Shown piece by piece: positions 36,379-44,121 of a stretch of DNA of 64,000 nt. The stretch is from assembly GCF_023278185.1 (NCBI RefSeq), contig NZ_CP066356.1:3650001-3714000 (forward strand), read 5' to 3'. A model generated the notes under the pieces. It saw only the letters and a list, made by a program, of their open reading frames with translations. It was not told the DNA's origin and did no database searches. Within the stretch, counting starts at the first letter, position 1; every line of letters begins with the position of its first letter. The position numbers were made by a program, and so were the translations under genes. Origin of the DNA: Bradyrhizobium elkanii USDA 76 (GTDB lineage: Bacteria > Pseudomonadota > Alphaproteobacteria > Rhizobiales > Xanthobacteraceae).

Positions 36379-37782
36379 CTACTCCGCCCCCACCCAATTG
36401 CCGTGGAATCCATCCGGCACGCGGTGACCGAGATGGACCAGCGCGGTCGGGCCCGCTTCGACATCTTGCGCGTTGAACACGGCGAGGTCGCTGCGGTTTT
36501 CGCGGGCGCGCCAGACCACCGCGAGCAGCCAGCCGTCGCCTTCCGCGGCGTCAGCGCCGCGCTCGACGAACACAGGCTCGGAGATCGTATCGCCGGCGGG
36601 CAGCAGATAATGGCCGAGCCGCTTGCCACGCCCGTCGACATGCACGACGCCCGACAGCGCACCGAACATCGGCAGATCGGGGTTGGCGCAGGCGTACCAG
36701 CCGTGATTGCTGGCAAATCCGGCGCGGCGATCGTCGACGCGGGGGAATTCTCCGGTAAGGTCGTCGAGATAGGTTTGCGTGAAGCGGTCGGTGTTGCCGG
36801 AGAGGTCGAAGGTCCAGCGGCAATAGCGCGCGCGGTTCTTCCGCGGGTCGGTCGGCGAGCCGTCGGGATGATTGAACAGCGGCGCTTCCTCGAACTGCAT
36901 CACGTCGGCGATGATGCGGTTGCCGTCCTCCCACGCGTTCATCACGTGGAAAACGTAGCAGGTCTCGGCGCGGAACCAGACGATGTCCTTTGACGCGCCG
37001 CTGCGCTTCATCACGCCGACATAGGCGCCTTTCTCCGGCTCCCAGGCATAGGGCGCCTGTCCGCGCATCGCGCGCTGCATGCTGCCGGTGATCGGCAGGA
37101 TCGGAAACAGCACATGATTCTCGGTGACGATGAAGTCGTGCACCATGCTGGCATAGGGCGCCTCGAAGCGCTCGAACCGCGTCACCACGCCGGACGAACT
37201 GACCGCGCCGAACGACAGTGCCGGCGTCAGCGGGCCTGCGGCGTTGTAGCCGAAGAACACCATCTCGCCGGTGACCGGATCGATCTTGGGATGCGCGGTG
37301 AAGGGACCGGAGATCGCACCCTTGTAGTCGCAATAGCCGAGGCGATTGAGCGTGCCGGGCTCGATCTCGGTCGGCAGATGGCCTTCCTCCAGCGCGAGCA
37401 GGCGGCCGCCATGGAAGATGATGTTGGTGTTGGCGACGCCGCCGTCGGTCGTGGTCGTTGCCGGCGCATCCGGCAGCTTGCGGCCGAAGCCGCCGAACAG
37501 CGCGCGGCCGGCGTCGTGCTCGGCCTGCCATTTCGGCGTGCGGACCCAGCGGTTGCGATAGCTGGCGCGGCCGTTCTCGATATGGAAGGCGTGCAGCATG
37601 CCGTCGCCGACGAACCAGTGCGCACCCGGCGCCTCGAACTGCGGATTGGGACCGTTGCGATAGAGCGTGCCGTTCAGCTCGCGCGGCAATTCGCCCGAGA
37701 TCTTCAGGAACGGCGCGTCGGCTTCGAATGGGATCGGCGCCAGATTGGTGCGCGCCGCATTGGATGTGACCTGGTCGAGCAT
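36379..37782 (-). CDS. Carotenoid cleavage oxygenase family enzyme
   Basis: The 467-residue seven-bladed-propeller protein has the four iron-ligand histidines at H164 (FTAHPKIDP), H215 (SMVHDFIVT), H279 (YVFHVMNAW) and H460 (DGFHGNW), plus the N-terminal RNGPNPQFEAPGAHWFVGDG motif. These enzymes split polyenes or stilbenoids with O2 using non-heme Fe(II). Length is normal and all ligands are present. It is divergent from a TetR regulator 114 bases away, with a perfect shared operator in between; the regulator may sense its substrate or product. Retinal-forming versus lignostilbene-type activity cannot be told from sequence alone. Confidence 0.92.
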   Translation of the reverse strand: MLDQVTSNAARTNLAPIPFEADAPFLKISGELPRELNGTLYRNGPNPQFEAPGAHWFVGDGMLHAFHIENGRASYRNRWVRTPKWQAEHDAGRALFGGFGRKLPDAPATTTTDGGVANTNIIFHGGRLLALEEGHLPTEIEPGTLNRLGYCDYKGAISGPFTAHPKIDPVTGEMVFFGYNAAGPLTPALSFGAVSSSGVVTRFERFEAPYASMVHDFIVTENHVLFPILPITGSMQRAMRGQAPYAWEPEKGAYVGVMKRSGASKDIVWFRAETCYVFHVMNAWEDGNRIIADVMQFEEAPLFNHPDGSPTDPRKNRARYCRWTFDLSGNTDRFTQTYLDDLTGEFPRVDDRRAGFASNHGWYACANPDLPMFGALSGVVHVDGRGKRLGHYLLPAGDTISEPVFVERGADAAEGDGWLLAVVWRARENRSDLAVFNAQDVEAGPTALVHLGHRVPDGFHGNWVGAE

Positions 37783-37803
37783 TCCGCATCTCCCTGTATT
37801 ATG

Positions 37804-37822
37804 ATCTTTACATCGTAAAGAT
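37804..37822. promoter_or_regulatory. TetR-type operator O3 (perfect)
   Basis: ATCTTTAC-ATC-GTAAAGAT, identical to 36109-36127. It lies 22 bases upstream of the carotenoid oxygenase start. Confidence 0.75.
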
Positions 37823-37857
37823 ATCAGTAGGGTTGACGCCGCCGATCGTCAAGCAAA

Positions 37858-37876
37858 ATCTTTACAGTGTAAAAAT
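37858..37876. promoter_or_regulatory. TetR-type operator O4 (one mismatch)
   Basis: ATCTTTAC-AGT-GTAAAAAT, 19 bases before the TetR start, preceded by CGTCAAGCAA as at 36152. The position suggests autoregulation. Confidence 0.7.
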
Positions 37877-37895
37877 TGCGACATATAACGGCCGC

Positions 37896-38621
37896 ATGGC
37901 AAGAATCTCCAAAGAAAACAAGGCGACTCGCGCGGCACGCGCCCCGACCCGCCGGGTTGCCCGGACCGCGGCAACTCGTCCGGCCCAACGGCGCCGCGCC
38001 AACGACACGCCGTATCATCACGGCGATCTGCATGAGGCATTATTGAAGGCCGCCGAGCGCGTGCTCGAGCGTGATGGATTGGCGGGACTGACATTGCGTG
38101 CGGTGGCGCGCGAGGCGGGGGTGTCGCACGCCGCACCCACGCATCATTTCGGCGATCTCACCGGCTTGCTCAGTGAACTCGCGGCGATCGGTTTCCGGCA
38201 ATTTGGCCTCGCGATGGCGGCTGCGGACGCTTCGGCGGCCACGACGCCCGAGAAGGGCGTGGCGAGCGCCAAGGCTTATGTTGCCTATGCCCAGGCACAT
38301 CCCGGCATGTACGGGCTGATGTTCCGCAGTGAGCGGCTCGATCATTCGCGGCCGTCGCTGCACGAGGCATCCGAGGCTTCGTTCGCAGGGCTGACCCGCG
38401 GCGTCGGCGCCAGCCGGCATGAGCAGATTTCCAAGGAGCAGCTTACGCTGGACCAGGCCGCCGCGATCGCGTCCGCCTGGTCGCTGGTGCATGGTTTCAC
38501 CATGCTGCTGCTCGACGGACGCCTCAAGACGATTCTGGATCGGTCGCCCGAGGGCACATCTGCGGAAATGTTGTTGACCGCGATGCTGCGATTGTCCGCG
38601 GGCCGCTCCGCGCGGCAATAA
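37896..38621 (+). CDS. TetR/AcrR-family regulator
   Basis: The 241-residue protein has a basic N-terminal extension (THRR/RPAQRRR-rich, about 40 residues), a TetR HTH (LLKAAERVLERDGLAGLTLR, AVAREAGVSHAAPTHHFGDL) and a TetR C-terminal WHG-like ligand domain (VASAKAYVAYAQAHPGMYGL, MFRSERLD). ATG 37896 (MARISKEN) is chosen over a TTG at 37833 that would overlap the operator. It likely represses the divergent carotenoid oxygenase, itself and the membrane protein at 35.5 kb through the four palindromes. Confidence 0.88.
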   Translation: MARISKENKATRAARAPTRRVARTAATRPAQRRRANDTPYHHGDLHEALLKAAERVLERDGLAGLTLRAVAREAGVSHAAPTHHFGDLTGLLSELAAIGFRQFGLAMAAADASAATTPEKGVASAKAYVAYAQAHPGMYGLMFRSERLDHSRPSLHEASEASFAGLTRGVGASRHEQISKEQLTLDQAAAIASAWSLVHGFTMLLLDGRLKTILDRSPEGTSAEMLLTAMLRLSAGRSARQ

Positions 38622-38638
38622 CCAGTGCTGCCCGTGGG

Positions 38639-38713
38639 CTAGTGTCCCGAATCCGAAGTTCGCATCATTTGCCGCACCTTCGGAGCGAACTTCGGATTCG
38701 ATAAGGACACTAG
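38639..38713. repeat. MITE-like hairpin element 1
   Basis: Terminal arms CTAGTGTCC / GGACACTAG and inner arms CGAATCCGAAGTTCG / CGAACTTCGGATTCG enclose a 25-base loop region. The 75-base unit stands between convergent genes and could act as a terminator. It shares the CTAGTGT ends with element 2. Confidence 0.75.
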
Positions 38714-38726
38714 CAAACTTATGATC

Positions 38727-38803
38727 CTAGTGTGCTTTATGAATGCGAAGTTCGTGAAAGTGGCTGCCGCGAAATCGCACGAACTTCGCATTCAGCACAC
38801 TAG
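38727..38803. repeat. MITE-like hairpin element 2
   Basis: Terminal arms CTAGTGTGC / GCACACTAG and inner arms GAATGCGAAGTTCGTG / CACGAACTTCGCATTC. The 77-base unit lies 13 bases from element 1 with different inner sequence. The last codons and stop of the neighbouring minus-strand gene lie inside its right end. Confidence 0.75.
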
Positions 38804-39402
38804 CGCCTCACAAGCGACGTGGTCCGGCCGCTCTGTCCGATCGTCTTCACCGTATCCGTGCCGCATTTGAAATCGCGGGCGAAATCGTCGGCGGCCTGCC
38901 GCGCCAGCGCGTTGGCGTCGGGATTGGCCGCGACGTCGACATAGGCGACATGACAGACATCGCCCGGCGGCAGCCGGGTCACGGCGAGCATCGCCCGCGA
39001 GACCGGGCCGCCGCGCTTGTCCTGCTCGCTGTTGTCGGCGATCTGCCAGCGCTGGATGATCGCGAACGGCTTGCCGCTGGCTGCACGCCACTCGACCGTA
39101 TCGCCGGTCGAGCTGAACGGGCCGAACCAGGCCTGCGCCGCCGGTTCCCTGGCTGCCGCCTCGCGGTTTCGGCCCACCGAGACCACTTCGCGCAGATCGC
39201 CCTCGTTGATCAGCACCACAAGTCCGGATTTTCCCGGACAGACCCTGGTGGTGCTGCCGTCCTCCTCGCTGGGCCTGCCGATCATGCGGCAGGCCTTCGG
39301 CACGGTCGATGTGTAGCTGCTGCTGATCGTCTCAGCGCCGGCCTGACCAGGATTTGCACCGGCAAGCGCCATAACGACTGTTGCAAAAGCAAGGTATTTC
39401 AT
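38800..39402 (-). CDS. Secreted protein of unknown function
   Basis: The 200-residue protein has a signal peptide (MKYLAFATVVMALAGANPGQ ... GAE) and a body with four cysteines (KACRMI, RVCPGK, DVCHVA, FKCGTD). A W-A-A-S-GKPFAIIQRWQI segment and the GDVCHVAYVDVAANPDANAL segment look enzyme-like but match no family I recognise. Its stop codon (38800-38802) is formed by the CTAG end of the second hairpin element, which suggests that insertion of the element may have set the C-terminus. Confidence 0.72.
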   Translation of the reverse strand: MKYLAFATVVMALAGANPGQAGAETISSSYTSTVPKACRMIGRPSEEDGSTTRVCPGKSGLVVLINEGDLREVVSVGRNREAAAREPAAQAWFGPFSSTGDTVEWRAASGKPFAIIQRWQIADNSEQDKRGGPVSRAMLAVTRLPPGDVCHVAYVDVAANPDANALARQAADDFARDFKCGTDTVKTIGQSGRTTSLVRR

Positions 39403-39567
39403 CGGGGGAAACCTGCGATCCGGACGTTACTTTGTGTCTGACATATGCAATCTGGGGAAGGTTCAATAGACACGCGGGAAACACCTGACAGGCGCGCGGA
39501 ATCGTCCTAGAAGGGCGGCTTCGCAACTTCTGTCGCGTGCACCCAACGTGCCGTAATCTCGATCGTC

Positions 39568-40239
39568 ATGCCCACGATATCATCCAACAAGCCCTATCGC
39601 GTCGGCCGTTCCCGGACCGGTCTTGGCCTTTTCGCCACCAAGCCGATCAAGAAAGGCACCAAGATCATCCGCTATTTCGGGCCGTTGCTCGACTCGAAGA
39701 AGAAGGATGAGGACGCGATCGAGAACAAATATCTGTTCGAGCTCACCAACCGTTGGACCATCGACGGCTCGGTCCGCGAGAACGTCGCTCGCTATATCAA
39801 CCACGCCTGCAGGCCGAACGCGGAATCCGACGTTCGCCCACGCAAGCGCAAGGTGTTCATCCGCGCCATCAAGGACATCGAGCCGGGCGACGAAATCAAT
39901 TACGACTACGGAACCGACTATTTCAAAGCCTATCTGAAGCCGATCGGCTGCAAGTGCGATGCCTGCGAGAAGAAGCGCAAGAAGAAGCGCGCGGAGGCGA
40001 GGGCGGAGCGGGTGCGGCTGAAGGAAAGGGCTGAGCGGAAGGCACAGCGCAAGGCCGAGAAGCTCGCCGAGGAGCGGGCCAGGCAGCGGAAGGCGAAGAA
40101 GGCTGCCCAAGCAAACGGCAAGCTCGCCAACGGCACGGCGCTGAACGGCAAACACCTCAATGGCCACAGCCTGATCAACACGGCGGGCAAGAAGGTTGCC
40201 TCGTCGAAGCGCGGCACCGCTCGGGCGCTGAACGCCTGA
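39568..40239 (+). CDS. SET-domain lysine methyltransferase-like protein
   Basis: The 223-residue protein has a complete SET domain: GRSRTGLGLFATKPIKKGTK at the N-terminus, the SAM-binding NHAC motif at residues 78-81 (YINHACRPNAE), the catalytic-tyrosine segment DEINYDYGTDYF, and a post-SET cysteine cluster C128-K-C-D-A-C133. The C-terminal 85 residues are Lys/Arg/Ala/Glu-rich and likely helical, perhaps for nucleic acid or ribosome binding. SET proteins are chiefly eukaryotic histone methyltransferases; bacterial ones are scattered. The substrate is unknown. Confidence 0.9.
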   Translation: MPTISSNKPYRVGRSRTGLGLFATKPIKKGTKIIRYFGPLLDSKKKDEDAIENKYLFELTNRWTIDGSVRENVARYINHACRPNAESDVRPRKRKVFIRAIKDIEPGDEINYDYGTDYFKAYLKPIGCKCDACEKKRKKKRAEARAERVRLKERAERKAQRKAEKLAEERARQRKAKKAAQANGKLANGTALNGKHLNGHSLINTAGKKVASSKRGTARALNA

Positions 40240-40256
40240 TACCCAGGACGAGGTCC

Positions 40257-40547
40257 CTAGCCGCTCGGCCGGTGCGCCGCGCGTGGCAACGGGGCATTGC
40301 CGAAATCCAGCGTCGAGCGCTGGATGATCGTGCCGTGCTCGTCGATGACGAGACGGAAACGCTTGCTCCCCGAGAAGAATGTGAGGCGATGGCGCCCCTG
40401 ATCGGCGTCGAGCCCGCGCTCCGAGCGCGTCGTGATCGCGCCCGAGCGCATCCCGGCCTGCAGCAGCGGAACTGCGATACCGAGGCCCTCGGCGACGATA
40501 TTGGCGTCAACCTCGAACGCGCCGTCCGCGAATGCGATCGTCGTCAT
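40257..40547 (-). CDS. DUF6522-like small protein
   Basis: The 96-residue protein (MTTIAFADGAFEVDANIVAE ... RLVIDEHGTIIQRSTLDF) resembles small proteins often encoded next to Rrf2-type regulators in rhizobia. Its ATG at 40547 overlaps the stop of the Rrf2 gene by 4 bases (ATGA), giving translational coupling. No cysteines, no signal peptide. It probably belongs to the NO-response unit. Confidence 0.75.
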   Translation of the reverse strand: MTTIAFADGAFEVDANIVAEGLGIAVPLLQAGMRSGAITTRSERGLDADQGRHRLTFFSGSKRFRLVIDEHGTIIQRSTLDFGNAPLPRAAHRPSG

Positions 40548-40978
40548 GATGCCCTCGCGGGATGGCGGACGGGACGCGGCAGGTAGGCGCATTCGGCGAG
40601 CGTCGTCCCGTCGAGCTCGCGCATGAAGGCCTCGCGCGCCGCCGCAAGCTTCGCCTTCAGCCGGCAGCGCGGCAGCAGCAGGCAGTCTCCGCCATCATCC
40701 CTGAAACATTCGACCAGCGCGCTGCCGCCCTCCAGCGCGCGGACCACCTCGCCGAGGGTGATGGTCTCCGCCGGCCGCGCCAGCGAAAACCCGCCGCCAG
40801 CGCCGCGCTGGGTGGCAATGAAGCCGGCGTCAGCAAGGTCGCGCACCACCTTGGCAAGGTGATTGCGGGAAATCTCGAACTCGGCCGCGATCGCGCTGGT
40901 CGCAAACGACCGGTCCGGCTCGCCGGCCAGCCGCATCAGGGCGCGGAGCGCAAAATCCGTGAACGATGTCAGGCGCAT
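40544..40978 (-). CDS. nsrR: Rrf2-family regulator, NsrR-like
   Basis: The 144-residue protein has an Rrf2 winged helix (RLTSFTDFALRALMRLAGEP, AAEFEISRNHLAKVVRDLAD) and three cysteines at C91, C99 and C105 (CFRDDGGDCLLLPRC) placed as in NsrR, where they hold a nitric-oxide-sensitive Fe-S cluster. It is divergent from a truncated hemoglobin gene with a long palindrome between. The neighbourhood supports NsrR rather than IscR or RirA. Confidence 0.87.
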   Translation of the reverse strand: MRLTSFTDFALRALMRLAGEPDRSFATSAIAAEFEISRNHLAKVVRDLADAGFIATQRGAGGGFSLARPAETITLGEVVRALEGGSALVECFRDDGGDCLLLPRCRLKAKLAAAREAFMRELDGTTLAECAYLPRPVRHPARAS

Positions 40979-41022
40979 GGAAGCCCTTCGAAATCTGCAT
41001 TTGGCGGATCAGCTATAGCAGG

Positions 41023-41051
41023 CTAAATAGGCATTTGAAATACCTATTTAG
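41023..41051. promoter_or_regulatory. 29-bp near-perfect palindrome, probable NsrR operator
   Basis: Arms CTAAATAGG and CCTATTTAG surround GCATTTGAAATAC. Thirteen of fourteen pairs are complementary. The core resembles the known NsrR site (ATGCATTT-N-AAATGCAT). The site lies 44 bases before nsrR and 10 bases before the hemoglobin ATG, so it can block both genes. Confidence 0.75.
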
Positions 41052-41061
41052 GATGTGAGCC

Positions 41062-41523
41062 ATGACAGCAGCAGAGCGCCGCGAGCAGATCACCGCCGGG
41101 ATTGTCGCGCGGACCGGGATCAACGAGGCCATGATCGAGCAGCTGGTGCATGCCTTCTACGCCAAGGTCCGCAAGGACCCGATGATCGGGCCGGTGTTCG
41201 GGAGCAGGATCAGCAATTGGGAGCCGCATCTGGCCCAGATGTGCGCGTTCTGGTCCTCGGTTGCGCTGATGACCGGGCGCTATCACGGCACGCCGATGGT
41301 CAAGCATATGCCGCTGCCGATCGACGCCGCGCATTTCGACCGCTGGCTCGAACTGTTCGAGGCGACCGCGGCCGAGCTCTGCCCGCCTGACGCGGCGGCG
41401 CATTTCATCGATCGCGCGCGGCGCATCGCCTCGAGCCTCGAGATGGGCGTCGCGAGCGGACAGGGCGTGATGCTTGGGGTTGGCGAGAGATACAGGCGAA
41501 GCGAAGCAGGAGCAGTGCAATGA
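41062..41523 (+). CDS. Group III truncated hemoglobin
   Basis: The 153-residue 2-over-2 globin has FYAKVRKDPMIGPVF with the B10 tyrosine-type residue, WEPHLAQMCAFWSSVALM, and the proximal histidine H82 in MVKHMPLPIDAAHFDRWL, as in group III (TrHbP) globins. These probably detoxify nitric oxide or sense O2. Divergent from the NsrR-like gene through a shared palindrome; a 52-residue membrane protein follows with a 4-base overlap. Confidence 0.9.
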   Translation: MTAAERREQITAGIVARTGINEAMIEQLVHAFYAKVRKDPMIGPVFGSRISNWEPHLAQMCAFWSSVALMTGRYHGTPMVKHMPLPIDAAHFDRWLELFEATAAELCPPDAAAHFIDRARRIASSLEMGVASGQGVMLGVGERYRRSEAGAVQ

Positions 41524-41678
41524 GGAACAGGGCCAAGGCAATCGCGCGCGCCATCGACGGCGCATGGTTTCATCAGGATCAGGCCGATCCGTTTTCCGGC
41601 AGCAGCCTGGTGCCGATGCTGATCATCGGCCTGGCGCTGACCTTTGCCGGCATGATCGTCGCGGTCGTGCTGAGCTGA
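41520..41678 (+). CDS. Small membrane protein coupled to the truncated hemoglobin
   Basis: The 52-residue product (MRNRAKAIARAIDGAWFHQD ... MLIIGLALTFAGMIVAVVLS) has a basic N-terminus and one C-terminal transmembrane helix. Its ATG (41520) overlaps the hemoglobin stop (ATGA), so it is translationally coupled. It may anchor or assist the hemoglobin at the membrane; that is inference. Confidence 0.7.
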   Translation: MRNRAKAIARAIDGAWFHQDQADPFSGSSLVPMLIIGLALTFAGMIVAVVLS

Positions 41679-41684
41679 CAGAAA

Positions 41685-41711
41685 CGGCCGCCGCGTTTGC
41701 CGCGACGGCCG
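41685..41711. terminator. Imperfect GC hairpin between convergent genes
   Basis: CGGCCGCCGCG, loop TTTGC, CGCGACGGCCG gives an 11-bp stem with one mismatch, 6 bases after the small membrane gene. No clear T-run; probable bidirectional terminator. Confidence 0.5.
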
Positions 41712-41733
41712 CTCGTCACGTCCGGCATTCGGT

Positions 41734-42132
41734 TTACGCCGCGACCGCCTCACCGCTGCGGCGCAGGCCAACATATTGCAGCTCGGCGAACACGCCGGTG
41801 GCGACCGCCTGGGCGAGAATCACGATGGTCCCGACGAGGTTCGGCGACACTGCGCCCGACAGCAGCAGCGCGATGCTGGCGAGCGTCCAGGCCGCATTGC
41901 CGACGACCACCAGCATCACCAGCGGCTTCGGCACCGACATGCGCGTGCCGAGCCAGCCGACCAGCGCCGTATAGGCGACCAGAAACAGCCCGGTCTCGCG
42001 CAGCAGCGCTTCCGGCAGGCCGAGCAGCGATGCCAGCGCGCCGGCGCCGAGCACCATGGCTATGGCGGATACGCCGCTGAACACGGCGTCGGCAAGCAAA
42101 GCGCGGCGCAGCAGCTGGGACGAATGGATCAT
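41734..42132 (-). CDS. Four-helix membrane protein of unknown function
   Basis: The 132-residue hydrophobic protein (MIHSSQLLRRALLADAVFSG ...) has four predicted transmembrane helices (SAIAMVLGAGALASLLG, LFLVAYTALVGWLGTRM, PLVMLVVVGNAAWTLASIAL, GTIVILAQAVATGVFAELQY). ATG 42132 with a GGAGACC site is preferred over an upstream in-frame extension with low-complexity residues. No family name recognised. Confidence 0.78.
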   Translation of the reverse strand: MIHSSQLLRRALLADAVFSGVSAIAMVLGAGALASLLGLPEALLRETGLFLVAYTALVGWLGTRMSVPKPLVMLVVVGNAAWTLASIALLLSGAVSPNLVGTIVILAQAVATGVFAELQYVGLRRSGEAVAA

Positions 42133-42164
42133 GGCAGGGTCTCCTCTGGTTGGGATTGGGGTGG

Positions 42165-42383
42165 TCAGCGGAACATGGACTGCAGCTGACGCCACAGCCG
42201 GAGCGGACACAGCGCCTTGCCGACCCTCATCTCGACCGCATAGACCTGCGCAAACACGAACACGCCGGTCGCGTGCACGAGCGGCTGCGGCATGTTGAGC
42301 GAGCGCGCCAGCAGCCAGGTGGCCAGATGCACCAGCCAAGGGAGCAGGACGGCGAGGGCGCGGACAAGGGACAGCATCAGCAT
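42165..42383 (-). CDS. Small membrane protein
   Basis: The 72-residue protein (MLMLSLVRALAVLLPWLVHL ATWLLARSL) has one or two transmembrane helices and a basic C-terminus (LCPLRLWRQLQSMFR). AGGAG lies 6 bases before ATG 42383; the next ATG upstream (42389) sits directly against that site and is unlikely. It probably forms an operon with the gene at 41734-42132, 32 bases downstream. Confidence 0.65.
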   Translation of the reverse strand: MLMLSLVRALAVLLPWLVHLATWLLARSLNMPQPLVHATGVFVFAQVYAVEMRVGKALCPLRLWRQLQSMFR

Positions 42384-42483
42384 GGTCATCTCCTGTGCCG
42401 TCGAAGATGAGCCGGCCGGCGCGCCAATTCGATTACCTCAGGCGTAATGGAACGGGCGAATTCCGCATGGTAGGTTTTGCACC

Positions 42484-43308
42484 ATGAACGCACACGCATC
42501 CATGGCGCGGGCCGAGCCCGCAAAACCTGTCCCGATCGGCGAGCACCTGCGCGAGTGGCGGCAGCGCCGCCATCTCAGCCAGCTCGACCTTGCCGTCGAT
42601 GCCGAGATCTCGGCGCGGCATTTGAGCTTCGTCGAGACCGGCCGCTCGGCGCCGTCGCGCGACATGGTCCTCAAACTGGCGGAGCGCCTCGACGTGCCCC
42701 TACGCGAACGCAACGTGCTGCTGGTCGCCGCGGGTTTCGCGCCCGCATTCCCGCAACGCTCGCTCGATGATCCCGCGCTGAAATCGGCGCGGGAGGCCAT
42801 CAACCTGGTGCTGAAGGCGCACGAGCCCAATCCGGCGCTGGCCTATGACCGGCACTGGAATCTGGTCTCCGCCAACCGCATGGTGGCGCCGCTGCTCGAG
42901 GGCGTGCCGCAGCGGCTGCTCGGCCAGCCCTTCAACATCCTGCGGCTTGCCTTCCACCCCGAGGGCCTCGCGCCGCGCACTGTGAACCTCGCGGAATGGG
43001 CCGCGCATCTTCTGGAGCGGCTGCATCGGCAATGCGAGGCAACGGCCGATCCGGAGCTGCTCAAGCTCTATCAGGACCTGAAGTCCTATCCGATCCCGGC
43101 GCGGTCGGCCCCGATTACCACCGACAACAACGTCGCGCTTCCCTTCAAGCTCCGCCTCAATGGCGAGATCCTGAGCTTCATCTCGACCACCATGGTGTTC
43201 GGCACGCCGGTCGACATCACGCTGCAGGAACTGGCGCTGGAGACCTTCTTCCCGGCCGATGAGCTGACCGCCGAGCGGATGCGGAAGATGGCAGCCAGTA
43301 TGAAATAG
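42484..43308 (+). CDS. XRE-type regulator with MmyB-like ligand domain
   Basis: The 274-residue protein has an N-terminal HTH (IGEHLREWRQRRHLSQLDLA, EISARHLSFVETGRSAPSRD) and a C-terminal MltR/MmyB-like ligand-binding domain (YDRHWNLVSANRMVAPLLEG, NILRLAFHPEGLAPRTVNLA). Such proteins often sense acyl-type ligands. It is divergent from the small membrane protein genes at 41.7-42.4 kb and may regulate them. Confidence 0.88.
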   Translation: MNAHASMARAEPAKPVPIGEHLREWRQRRHLSQLDLAVDAEISARHLSFVETGRSAPSRDMVLKLAERLDVPLRERNVLLVAAGFAPAFPQRSLDDPALKSAREAINLVLKAHEPNPALAYDRHWNLVSANRMVAPLLEGVPQRLLGQPFNILRLAFHPEGLAPRTVNLAEWAAHLLERLHRQCEATADPELLKLYQDLKSYPIPARSAPITTDNNVALPFKLRLNGEILSFISTTMVFGTPVDITLQELALETFFPADELTAERMRKMAASMK

Positions 43309-43370
43309 CGGCTTGTCTCGGGACGCTTTCGGCCTACTTTTGGGGTCCCATTTCCGCCGGGAACCCCGCC

Positions 43371-44036
43371 ATGAGCGATCTGAAGCCGCTTCGCCTCGAC
43401 ATCGTCTCCGACGTCGTTTGCCCCTGGTGCTATATCGGCAAGCATCGCATCGAGGACGCGCTCAAGCTGGTGCCCGATGTGCCGGTCGAGGTCCATTGGC
43501 GGCCGTTCTTCCTCAACAATTGGGTGCCGCGCGAGGGCATCAGCCGCGAGGAATATCTCACCGCCAAGTTCGGCTCGGTCGATGCCTACAAGGGCATTGC
43601 CGGCCGCGTGGTCGCCGCCGCCAATGAGGAGGGGCTCACCTACCATCCCGAGCTCGTCAAGCGGCAGCCCAACACGATCGACTGCCATCGCCTGATCCAC
43701 TGGGCCGAGGCCAAGGGCAAGGCGGCCGAGATGAAGCAGCGGCTGATGGAGCTGTATTTCCGCGACGGCGGCGATCTCACCGACAGCAACGTGCTGGTAC
43801 AGGCAGCGGCCGATGTCGGGCTCGATGCCGACGACGTCCGCAAGCGTCTTGCCACCGACGAGGATGTCGCTCTGGTCTCGGCGCAGGCCCAGGAAGCCGC
43901 CGAGAAGGGGATTTCGGGCGTGCCGACCTTCGTGTTTGCGCAGAAATACGCGGTGTCCGGCGCCCAGCCGGCCGAGCAGCTCGCCCGCGCCATCCGCCAG
44001 GTCTCGGCCGAGATCAACGCGCAGGCGGCGCAGTAG
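43371..44036 (+). CDS. DsbA-family oxidoreductase (FrnE-like)
   Basis: The 221-residue protein has a thioredoxin fold with the CPWC active site at residues 17-20 (DVVCPWCYIG) and the cis-proline segment KGISGVPTFVFAQKY. There is no signal peptide, so it is cytosolic like FrnE/2-hydroxychromene-2-carboxylate isomerase-like DsbA relatives. A strong terminator follows. Confidence 0.9.
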   Translation: MSDLKPLRLDIVSDVVCPWCYIGKHRIEDALKLVPDVPVEVHWRPFFLNNWVPREGISREEYLTAKFGSVDAYKGIAGRVVAAANEEGLTYHPELVKRQPNTIDCHRLIHWAEAKGKAAEMKQRLMELYFRDGGDLTDSNVLVQAAADVGLDADDVRKRLATDEDVALVSAQAQEAAEKGISGVPTFVFAQKYAVSGAQPAEQLARAIRQVSAEINAQAAQ

Positions 44037-44052
44037 TCCGCAATCCACATCG

Positions 44053-44078
44053 AAAGCCCGGCTCATGCCGGGCTTTTT
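44053..44078 (+). terminator. Rho-independent terminator after the DsbA-family gene
   Basis: AAAGCCCGGC, loop TCAT, GCCGGGCTTT followed by TTC gives a perfect 10-bp stem with a T-run, 16 bases after the stop. Confidence 0.88.
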
Positions 44079-44121
44079 CGTTTGCCCACATCATCCATCG
44101 GAAACAATCAAGGAGACCATC

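Noticed and set aside
41734..42339. Upstream extension of the four-helix membrane protein to 42339
   Set aside because: The first 69 residues are low-complexity and overlap the neighbouring small gene in another frame. ATG 42132 has a ribosome site and starts the membrane protein properly.
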